Part shown: piece by piece, positions 1 through 5,820 of the stretch
How positions within the stretch are numbered: position 1 is the stretch's first letter
Layout of the letters: every line of letters begins with the position of its first letter
NCBI GenBank assembly: GCA_021807965.1
Contig: JAKBCI010000085.1
Location: 1-7,284, forward strand
Origin: Actinomycetes bacterium
GTDB lineage: Bacteria; Actinomycetota; Acidimicrobiia; Acidimicrobiales; RAAP-2
Direction of reading: 5' to 3'
Length of the DNA stretch: 7,284 nucleotides
The notes under the pieces: generated by a model
Told to the model about the DNA's origin: nothing
Databases searched by the model: none
The model's input: only the letters and a program-made list of their open reading frames with translations
Translations under genes and position numbers: made by a program

Positions 1-714
1 GTTGCCGTCAGCGTCGTAGGTCGCCGCGCGCGAGACCTCGACGACGATGATGTGACCGTCGCGGTGCAGGTAGCGCTTCACGTAGCGGTCGCGACTCGCC
101 TCGTGGCCCCGGACGCGCTCGTGCGAGCGTTCCGTGACGCCGAGGTCGGAGGAATAGGTGAAATGCTTCGAGTCGCGCCCGACGAGTTCGTCGATTGAGC
201 GGCCGAGCATCTCGCAGAACGCGGGATTCGCGGCGACGATGCGGTCCTCGGCGTCGGTGAAGGTCATGGGCGACATGGCGGTCTCGAAGGCCAGCTGGAA
301 CTTGCGAGCTGAGTCGTCGCGTTCGGCTTCGAGCCGTCGCAGTGCGCTGAGGTCGCGGATCGCAGCCAGCGCGAAGCGCTGGTCGTCCCAGACGATCGTC
401 GAGAGCGCGACGTCAACGTCGAGGCGGACGCCGTCGCGGCGAACGAGTGCGACGTCGAGGTGCTCGGAGTTGAGCCGGTGGGCCCCACGCTGTAGGAACT
501 CCGCCGCGAGGTCCGTGTGCCGGGCCTGCGCGCTGGCGGGCACCAGCATGCTCATCGGTGAGCCGACGACTTCGTGGGCGTCGTAACCGGCCATGTCGCA
601 GAACGCGTCGTTCACCGCCCAGATGTGACCCGCCTCGTCGATCACGAGTACACCGTCGGGCATCGCGTCCAGGATGTACTGCCACGAAGTTGTCGCGTCC
701 ACGAAGTGGTTCAC
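1..714 (-). CDS. PAS-PAS sensor protein, N-terminal 238 residues (3' end outside window); probable c-di-GMP signalling paralogue
   Basis: The reading frame is open from GTG 714 to the window edge (238 codons). The first PAS domain spans about residues 10-118 and starts with WQYILDAMPDGVLVID. A short charged, probably helical linker follows (RRLEAERDD). The second PAS domain starts at about residue 138 (KFQLAFETAMSPM) and runs off the window. PAS domains sense small ligands, redox state or light in the cytoplasm and pass the signal to a C-terminal output domain, which is not visible here. By hand alignment PAS 1 matches PAS 1 of the neighbouring 1012-residue protein at 23 of 49 positions, and PAS 2 matches its third PAS at about 40 of 101. 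A GGDEF and/or EAL output is therefore likely, but this is inference. I chose GTG 714 because AGGG/CAGG purine stretches lie just upstream and the PAS domain begins about ten residues later. GTG 702 and ATG 663 are alternatives; ATG 663 would cut into the domain. No transmembrane segment is visible. Confidence 0.85.
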   Translation of the reverse strand, partial: MNHFVDATTSWQYILDAMPDGVLVIDEAGHIWAVNDAFCDMAGYDAHEVVGSPMSMLVPASAQARHTDLAAEFLQRGAHRLNSEHLDVALVRRDGVRLDVDVALSTIVWDDQRFALAAIRDLSALRRLEAERDDSARKFQLAFETAMSPMTFTDAEDRIVAANPAFCEMLGRSIDELVGRDSKHFTYSSDLGVTERSHERVRGHEASRDRYVKRYLHRDGHIIVVEVSRAATYDADGN

Positions 715-795
715 TACCTGCCCTTGTCGGTCGCCGCTCCACTGGCGTAAACCTGTACAAAGTATCGTAGTCCCATCCCTGGTCGGGCCGGAGGT
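715..795 (-). promoter_or_regulatory. Gap between the two PAS proteins, with a weak candidate promoter
   Basis: This 81-bp gap separates the stop of the 1012-residue gene from the GTG start of the next. Its middle (about 748-769) is clearly richer in A/T than the surroundings. On the minus strand it holds overlapping TANNNT boxes, TACGAT (769-764) and TACTTT (764-759). CCGACC (786-781) lies 16 bp upstream of TACTTT and matches the -35 consensus only at GAC. The downstream gene may have its own promoter or may be read through from upstream; there is no clear terminator hairpin with a T-tract. Confidence 0.25.
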
Positions 796-3700
796 TCAGC
801 GCCGCGAATCAGCGGAAATTCGCGCGAGGCGCTCTTTGGGTCGGGTGGCCAGCTGTACGAAGACTTCGTCGGAGGGCACGGGAGGCGCGATCAGGTTGCC
901 CTGGACGAGGGGACAGCCCATCGCGCGCAGGTGCTCGAGTTGCTCACGAGTCTCGACGCCCTCGGCGAGCATCGGCACACCCAAGTCGTGGCCCAGGTCG
1001 AAGATGGCGTCGAGGACGACGTCCGTTCCACTGCGCTCGTCGAGCGAGTGGATGAACGAACAGTCGACCTTGACCATCTGGGGATGAAGTTTGGCCAGGC
1101 GCGCGAGCGAGGAGTGTCCGGCGCCGAAGTCGTCCAGCGCGACGCCCACCCCGATCGCGCGCAGTCGGTCGACCGCCGCGACCGTCTCGTCGAGGTCGGT
1201 GACCGCCGCGGTCTCGGTGATCTCGATGACCAGTCGCGTCGGGGGCAGTCCGCCTTCGTCGAGCACGTCGCGCACGAAGGCGACGAGCTCGGGACTTTGG
1301 AACTGGGCCGCGGAGAGATTGACCGAGACGTAGCACTGGTCGCCGAAGGAGCCGTCGGCTCCCCAGGCGACCGCGGCGCGAATGGCCTCTCGGATCGCGA
1401 AGTCCCCGAGACCGAAGATCAGGTCGCTCTGCTCGGCGATGGGGATGAAGACCGACGGAGGGATCGAGCCCTCGCGCGACGAGTTCCAGCGCATCAGCGC
1501 CTCGAACCCGACGATCTGCAGGGTCGGTAGCGAGACGATCGGCTGGTAGTGCATCTCGAGCTCGCTCGAGCGCAAGGCGTGGCTGAGCGACTGGGCGAGG
1601 GTGAAGCGGTGCACCGAGGAGGTGAGCATCGTCGGCTCGAAGAGCTCGTAGTGGCCCCGCCGGCGGCGCTTGGCGTCGTACATGGCGGCGTCGGCGCGCT
1701 TGATGAACTCAGCACCGTCGATGACGCCGTCGTTGTAGATCGCGACGCCGATGGTGGCGTGCTGCTCGATCGCGAGTCCGTCCAGCGAGAAGGGCTCGGC
1801 GAGCACGTGCAGGAGCCGCTCGGCGATGGCCACTGCCTCCTCGGGCCCGCTGAGCCCCTCGGCGAGGTAGAGGAACTCGTCGCCGCCGACACGGCCGAGA
1901 GTGTCGATTGAGCGTGACACGAGCTCGAATCGTCGCGCCACGCCGACCAGCAGTCGATCGCCGACGTGGTGGCCGTAGGTGTCGTTCACGCCCTTGAAGT
2001 CGTCGAGGTCGATGAGCAAGACCGCGCCGTAGCCGCCGCTTCGCACGATCCGCTCGCGGGCCTGGCCGAGCCGGTCCTCAAAGAGTGCCCGATTGGCGAG
2101 GCCCGTCAACGGGTCGTGCAGCGCCCGGTGTAGGAGCTGCTCGGAAAGTTGACGCTCCTCGGTGATGTCGCGGTTCGACGCAATGAAGTAGAGGATCCGT
2201 CCGTCGTCGGCGCGCACGGGCGTCTTCAAGATCTCGACGACCACGGTACGACCCGTGCGGTTGATGAATCGCTTGGTGTACTTGATCTGCTCGACCTCGC
2301 CGTTGACCAGGCGCTTTCGGGCGTCTTCGGTGGTGTCGAGGTCGTCGGGGTGTGTGAACCACCGCGTGTTGCGCCCGAGCAACTCGTCGCGGCTTCGTCC
2401 GACCATCTCGACGAAGGCGTTATTCACGTCGAGCAGCGCATCGTCGAGGTTGACGAAGGCCATGGGCGCCATGTTCTCACTGAAAGCCAGTCGGAAACGC
2501 CGCTCGGACTTGGCGAGGGCCGCCTCGGCACTCGCGAGTGCGTCGTAGGCGACACGAGCGGCGTCGAGCGCGTCATGGGTCTCGCGGACCGCGCGAACGT
2601 GGGCGAGGCCAAGTTCGAGTTCGTGGACCAGTTCCTCGAGGTCGATCAGGCTGGTCTGGTTGAGGACCTCGGGCCGGTCGTGGAAGGCCGTGATCGCCCA
2701 GAAGACGCCGTTGATGCTCAGTGGCACGGCCGCGGCACTCGCGAGACCACGGTCCGCGGCGAATCGGCGCCACGCGGTGCTGCCGTTCGCGGCGGACCCG
2801 TAGAGGACGGCCGCCCTCGTGGCGATGGCCTCGGAACCCGGTCCGTCGTCCAAGCGCGGTAGTGGTTCGTCGCCCCACGCCGGCGACACCACCGTGGTCT
2901 GGTCTGCGGTGGCGTACGTGACGAGGCGGAAGCCGCCGACCTCGACGAGCAAGTCGCAAAACGTGCTCAACAACTCCTTCTCGGCGGAGGCGACGATTGC
3001 CAGGCGGCGCACCTGGCTAAGCAGCGCAGCGGCGCGTTCGCGCCGCCGCCGGTCGGTGCTATCAAGCACCGAGACGATGAGTCGGCGCACAGTGCCGTTG
3101 CGCGCGCGAACGGCCGACTTGGACACCTCGACGTCGAGCACTCGTCCGCTCACGTGCACGAAACGCATTGAGTAGCGCACGGTGTCCTGCTCATTGGACA
3201 CCAAATGCGACGTGGCTCGCTCAGCGACGGCGATGTCGTCGGGGTGTGCCACAATGTTCGCGTTCTGGCCGACGAGTTCGCTCAGCGGCCGCCCGACGAG
3301 CCGTGCGTAGGCGTCGTTCGCGACGGTCATCGTGTCATCGGGCATCGCAAAGAACATCGGTGCTGGCGTGTGCTCGAAGGCCGTTCGGTAGTCCGCCTCT
3401 CGTTCGGCGAGCAGCGCAGCCGCGGCGAGCTTGATCGCCTGACCGGGGGAGGGTGCGAGCGCGTCGGCGTCGACCGGCTTCACCGAGGCGACGACGTACG
3501 TGCTCGCCTCGACGGTGAGTGGTGACAGCGCGATCGCTACGTCGATCGTCGTGCTGTCGCTTCGACGCAGCGGGTGGCGGTGGTCGCTCATGAGACGAGG
3601 TGTCGGGGCGCGCTGGTATCGGGTTCGCTCGGTGACGTGCGTCTGACCGTGCCTATCGGGAACGAGCCGTTCGATCGGCGAGTCAACGAGTTCCTCGGGA

Positions 3701-3834
3701 GCGTACCCGGCCAAATCGCTCACTGCGTCGCTTACGTAGACGATCACGCCACTGGCGTCGACAATGATGACGTCATCGGGAAGCACGTCGCGCACGTGCT
3801 GCCACTCGTTGGCCTCGTTTAGCCCGTCCACCAC
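796..3834 (-). CDS. PAS-PAS-GAF-PAS-GGDEF-EAL cyclic-di-GMP synthase/phosphodiesterase, 1012 aa
   Basis: This is a soluble multi-sensor enzyme that makes and/or degrades the second messenger cyclic di-GMP. Approximate domain order: PAS 10-120, PAS 145-260, GAF 270-415, helical linker 415-445, PAS 445-560, GGDEF 565-735, EAL 745-1000. The GGDEF active site is intact (GGDEF at 650-654, metal-ligand region IDLDDF at 608-613). An RSID inhibitory I-site (641-644) sits exactly five residues before it, so product inhibition is possible. The EAL domain keeps the usual metal and catalytic set: EAL 778-780, Asn839, Glu871 in EITE, Asp901-Asp902 in DDFGAGHSS, Lys922, Glu958 in AEGVE and Gln978. Both activities are therefore plausible; which one dominates cannot be read from sequence. 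No membrane segment is seen. The start is GTG 3834: an in-frame TGA lies five codons upstream and a GGGGA ribosome-binding sequence sits about 8 nt before it. GTG 3831 is an equal alternative. It lies 59 bp after the RidA-hydrolase gene and is followed by a paralogue. Confidence 0.95.
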   Translation of the reverse strand: MVDGLNEANEWQHVRDVLPDDVIIVDASGVIVYVSDAVSDLAGYAPEELVDSPIERLVPDRHGQTHVTERTRYQRAPTPRLMSDHRHPLRRSDSTTIDVAIALSPLTVEASTYVVASVKPVDADALAPSPGQAIKLAAAALLAEREADYRTAFEHTPAPMFFAMPDDTMTVANDAYARLVGRPLSELVGQNANIVAHPDDIAVAERATSHLVSNEQDTVRYSMRFVHVSGRVLDVEVSKSAVRARNGTVRRLIVSVLDSTDRRRRERAAALLSQVRRLAIVASAEKELLSTFCDLLVEVGGFRLVTYATADQTTVVSPAWGDEPLPRLDDGPGSEAIATRAAVLYGSAANGSTAWRRFAADRGLASAAAVPLSINGVFWAITAFHDRPEVLNQTSLIDLEELVHELELGLAHVRAVRETHDALDAARVAYDALASAEAALAKSERRFRLAFSENMAPMAFVNLDDALLDVNNAFVEMVGRSRDELLGRNTRWFTHPDDLDTTEDARKRLVNGEVEQIKYTKRFINRTGRTVVVEILKTPVRADDGRILYFIASNRDITEERQLSEQLLHRALHDPLTGLANRALFEDRLGQARERIVRSGGYGAVLLIDLDDFKGVNDTYGHHVGDRLLVGVARRFELVSRSIDTLGRVGGDEFLYLAEGLSGPEEAVAIAERLLHVLAEPFSLDGLAIEQHATIGVAIYNDGVIDGAEFIKRADAAMYDAKRRRRGHYELFEPTMLTSSVHRFTLAQSLSHALRSSELEMHYQPIVSLPTLQIVGFEALMRWNSSREGSIPPSVFIPIAEQSDLIFGLGDFAIREAIRAAVAWGADGSFGDQCYVSVNLSAAQFQSPELVAFVRDVLDEGGLPPTRLVIEITETAAVTDLDETVAAVDRLRAIGVGVALDDFGAGHSSLARLAKLHPQMVKVDCSFIHSLDERSGTDVVLDAIFDLGHDLGVPMLAEGVETREQLEHLRAMGCPLVQGNLIAPPVPSDEVFVQLATRPKERLARISADSRR

Positions 3835-3893
3835 GGCTTTTGTCCCCGTTCACCCAGGCTTGCGCAGCCTACACCTGGTCCGGCGAAGTGTCT

Positions 3894-5144
3894 TTAGAAC
3901 GGGGTTTCTAAATTGTCATGGCGATCGTCAAGCCAGCCGAGGAAGTTGTCGACGGCGTAGTTCCAGTGGTGCGGCTTTTCGAAGTACGGCGAGTGGCCGG
4001 CGCCGACGATCTCGACGACGCGGGCGTCGGGTAAGAGGTCGGCGACAGCGCGAATCGCTGACGGCGCGAAGAGTTGGTCGTGATCGCCGACGATCAACAT
4101 CGTCGGCATCGTGAGCCGTCTGGCTTCGTCTGCGTCGTGGGTGACCGCAAGGAGCCGCCCGATCACGACCTCGCTGTCGGCGCTGCCCATCCGGCTGAGC
4201 GATTGATAGAGGTGGGCGAGCTCAGGGAACTTCGCGCTGAAAGCCTCGCCGAGCGCGGGGTGGGACCCGAGCACCTCGCGCTCGGGTCCGCGTGGCCGGG
4301 CGCGGGCGAGGCCGGCCAGTACCGCCTCGGTGGCAAAGCCCCCGATAGTGTCGCTCAACACGATCGAGCGCGCAAGGCCGGGCCGTGCGAGGGTGGCCCC
4401 GACCACGGACCAACCGCCCATCGACTGGCCGACGAGATCGGCGCGTGCGATGCCGAGCTCGTCAAGAATCGCGAGCAGGTCCGTGCTCGCGACCAGCGGT
4501 CCCGTGCGGTCGCCGTGGTCACTCGAGCGGCCGTAGCCGCGGTGATCCCAGGTGACGACGGGTCTCGTCGAGGCGAAGTGGGCCACCTGCTGGAACCAGC
4601 TCGCGTGGTTGCCGCCGGCGCCGTGCGAGAGCACGAGTGGCGTCGCGTCACTCGACTCGTCGCCGACGACCTCGTAGTACAGCTGCTCGCCGTCGTGCTC
4701 CACGTAGCCCGTTCGACGGGCCGGCGCGGCGGCGGTGCCGGCACCAGAGGGCGAGGTGCGCGGCCCCGCGGCGTAGGCCACGCACTGCATCTCGACCCGC
4801 GCGCCAAGCGCCAGGTCGACACCGCCCACGGTGATTCGCGCCGGCGGCGTCGTGCCGACGTAGCGCTCGTAGACCTCGTTCATCGCCGCGAAGTCGCCGA
4901 GGTCCGCGAGGTGGACCGACACCGAGGCGACGTCTGGCCACCCACAGCCCGCTTCGGCGAGGATCGACGTGAGATTCGCGAGTGTCCGCTCGACCTCGGC
5001 AACGATCCCACCGGGCACGATCCGGCCGTCGCCGTCGGTGCCGAGGGTTCCCGAGACGAAGAGGTACTCGCCCGCGCGTGCCGCGTGGGCGAACTGGGCA
5101 AGACGATGGACGCCGGGAACGACCAGTTGTTGCACGTGGGCCAT
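3894..5144 (-). CDS. RidA/YjgF-type deaminase fused to an alpha/beta-hydrolase, 416 aa
   Basis: Two enzymes are joined in one uninterrupted frame. Residues 1-126 form a full-length RidA/YjgF/UK114 domain with the family hallmarks FVSGTLGTDGDG (29-40), NLTSILAEAG (57-66) and PARITVGG (101-108). Arg103 matches the catalytic arginine of E. coli RidA (Arg105) and Glu118 matches Glu120; the second family glutamate is Gln120 here. RidA proteins hydrolyse reactive enamines/imines to carbonyl compounds and ammonia. A Pro/Ala/Gly-rich linker (127-145) leads to an alpha/beta-hydrolase (about 146-407). It shows oxyanion-loop HGAGG (174-178), nucleophile elbow GQSMGG with Ser241, probable acid Asp356 in VGDHDQLFAP, and His384 in GAGHSPYFEKP, so the triad is complete. 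The domain resembles esterases and C-C hydrolases (MhpC-like); the substrate is unknown. No signal peptide or membrane segment is visible. Start ATG 5144 has an AGGA box about 8 nt upstream. The last codons are A/T-rich (tail NLETPF) and include a TTA. It is the first of three same-strand genes. Confidence 0.92.
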   Translation of the reverse strand: MAHVQQLVVPGVHRLAQFAHAARAGEYLFVSGTLGTDGDGRIVPGGIVAEVERTLANLTSILAEAGCGWPDVASVSVHLADLGDFAAMNEVYERYVGTTPPARITVGGVDLALGARVEMQCVAYAAGPRTSPSGAGTAAAPARRTGYVEHDGEQLYYEVVGDESSDATPLVLSHGAGGNHASWFQQVAHFASTRPVVTWDHRGYGRSSDHGDRTGPLVASTDLLAILDELGIARADLVGQSMGGWSVVGATLARPGLARSIVLSDTIGGFATEAVLAGLARARPRGPEREVLGSHPALGEAFSAKFPELAHLYQSLSRMGSADSEVVIGRLLAVTHDADEARRLTMPTMLIVGDHDQLFAPSAIRAVADLLPDARVVEIVGAGHSPYFEKPHHWNYAVDNFLGWLDDRHDNLETPF

Positions 5145-5226
5145 GGCTCATCCTGTCACGCGCGCTACTGGTCGTGGGACAGTAAGTTCCGAGCGTGGCC
5201 GGAAATGCGGTGGTAGGGAGGTCGCG
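5145..5226. promoter_or_regulatory. Divergent intergenic region between the fusion gene and the DUF4232-like gene
   Basis: These 82 bp must carry the 5' signals for both directions, unless transcription enters from outside. The core ACAGTAAGTT (5179-5188) gives a TANNNT-type -10 box on each strand: TAAGTT (5183-5188) on plus and TACTGT (5184-5179) on minus. No convincing -35 box is found at the right distance on either strand. The promoter call is therefore weak, while the divergent layout itself is certain. Confidence 0.3.
5215..5221 (+). promoter_or_regulatory. Ribosome-binding site that fixes the DUF4232-like start
   Basis: AGGGAGG lies 5 nt before ATG 5227. The open frame extends much further upstream, across the divergent gap and into the opposite-strand fusion gene. 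This site, plus the signal peptide that begins right after it, identifies the true start. Confidence 0.8.
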
Positions 5227-5760
5227 ATGACGAGGATGCGTTGGATGTTCGCCGTGGCGTTACTGGGTGGCGGTCTCACGACGTTGGGGTTGAGCGGGCC
5301 GTCCGGCGCCACCACGACCGCGCGCGCGGCGAGTGCGAACTGCCGGCCCGCCCAGTTGCGCGTCTCGATCGGGCAGCCCAACGGGGCGGCGGGCACCATC
5401 TATTACCCCATCGTCTTTACCAACCGCGGCGGCGCGTGCTGGCTGTGGGGTGTGCCGAGCGTCCAGCCCGTGGTCGGCGCCGGCCATCACCCCCTCGGTC
5501 CGCCGGCGGCCAATGCGAGTATCGGCGAGATGCCGGCCCGTCACCAACTGCTCCACGGTGGCGCGGTGAGCGACGGGTTCGGGGTCGCCGAGACCGGCAA
5601 CTACCCACCGGCGCGTTGCCGCGCTCGGAATGCGAGCGGGGTGCTCGTCTCGCTGTCGCCGTTCGTCCGCCCGACCTACCTCGCGCTGCGGATCTCGGTC
5701 TGCACGCGACTCGCGAGTACCCACACCCAGCTGCTCGTCGCCGGTCGCACCGGGGCCTGA
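5227..5760 (+). CDS. Secreted DUF4232-like protein, 177 aa
   Basis: The N-terminus is a classic signal peptide: MTRMRWMF, a hydrophobic core (about residues 7-22), then Ala-rich sequence with AXA sites at ARA (32-34) and ASA (35-37). The mature protein would start near residue 35-38 and is exported. There is no lipobox: the residue before Cys39 is Asn. The mature part follows the actinobacterial DUF4232 pattern: a Cys shortly before a beta strand (CRPAQLRVSIG), then G(A)AGTIYYPIVFTNRG, then ACWLWGVPSV. It has four cysteines (39, 71, 131, 159), enough for two disulfides. The function of the DUF4232 family is not known to me; a beta-sandwich fold outside the cell is likely but inferred. ATG 5227 is chosen for its strong AGGGAGG site; Met4 and Met7 are weaker alternatives. 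The next gene begins 60 bp downstream on the same strand, so cotranscription is possible, although that gap has its own candidate promoter. Confidence 0.85.
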   Translation: MTRMRWMFAVALLGGGLTTLGLSGPSGATTTARAASANCRPAQLRVSIGQPNGAAGTIYYPIVFTNRGGACWLWGVPSVQPVVGAGHHPLGPPAANASIGEMPARHQLLHGGAVSDGFGVAETGNYPPARCRARNASGVLVSLSPFVRPTYLALRISVCTRLASTHTQLLVAGRTGA

Positions 5761-5785
5761 CCGACGTCGCCGCGCGACGTACCAT
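5757..5785 (+). promoter_or_regulatory. Candidate promoter for the acyl-CoA synthetase gene
   Basis: CTGACC (5757-5762) and TACCAT (5780-5785) are separated by exactly 17 bp. Each matches the housekeeping-sigma consensus at 4 of 6 positions (TGAC in the -35; TA and AT in the -10). Transcription would begin near 5792, leaving a leader of about 30 nt that includes the ribosome-binding site. The -35 box overlaps the stop codon of the upstream gene. It is found by eye only, so a chance match in GC-rich DNA is possible. Confidence 0.4.
5764..5780. repeat. Inverted repeat, 7-bp arms around 3 bp, inside the candidate promoter spacer
   Basis: ACGTCGC (5764-5770) and GCGACGT (5774-5780) are perfect reverse complements around CGC. 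The repeat fills the spacer and touches the -10 box of the candidate promoter, a typical place for a repressor operator. As RNA it could form a hairpin four bases after the DUF4232 stop codon, but no T-tract follows, so an intrinsic terminator is less likely. Confidence 0.5.
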
Positions 5786-5795
5786 CAGATCAGGC

Positions 5796-5810
5796 TTCGA
5801 TTCGGTCGAA
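5796..5810 (+). repeat. Small hairpin next to the ribosome-binding site
   Basis: TTCGA (5796-5800) and TCGAA (5806-5810) are reverse complements around TTCGG. The right arm directly abuts the AGGTGGGG ribosome-binding sequence (5811-5818) of the acyl-CoA synthetase. Five base pairs is short, so a role in translation is speculative. Confidence 0.25.
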
Positions 5811-5820
5811 AGGTGGGGCA

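Noticed and set aside
2149..2862. 237-codon open frame on the plus strand opposite the c-di-GMP enzyme
   Set aside because: It is antisense to conserved PAS and GAF domains and has no recognisable domain of its own.
3856..3870. Small hairpin AGGCT-N5-AGCCT in the gap between the fusion gene and the c-di-GMP gene
   Set aside because: It has only five base pairs and no T-tract on the transcribed strand, too weak to call a terminator.
4720..4765. Possible frameshift or gene junction between the RidA and hydrolase domains
   Set aside because: The frame runs through without a stop, and I saw no start codon with a good ribosome-binding sequence at the hydrolase boundary. The segment encodes a Pro/Ala/Gly linker, as expected of a real fusion.
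4074..5216. 380-codon open frame on the plus strand opposite the RidA-hydrolase gene
   Set aside because: It is antisense to a gene with two intact enzyme domains. Its product is Arg/Glu/Val/Ala-rich with no recognisable motif, so it is a GC-driven shadow.
4969..5226. Upstream extension of the DUF4232-like gene to an earlier ATG at 4969
   Set aside because: It would overlap the divergent fusion gene and bury the signal peptide in the middle of the protein. ATG 5227 has a strong ribosome-binding site directly before the signal peptide.
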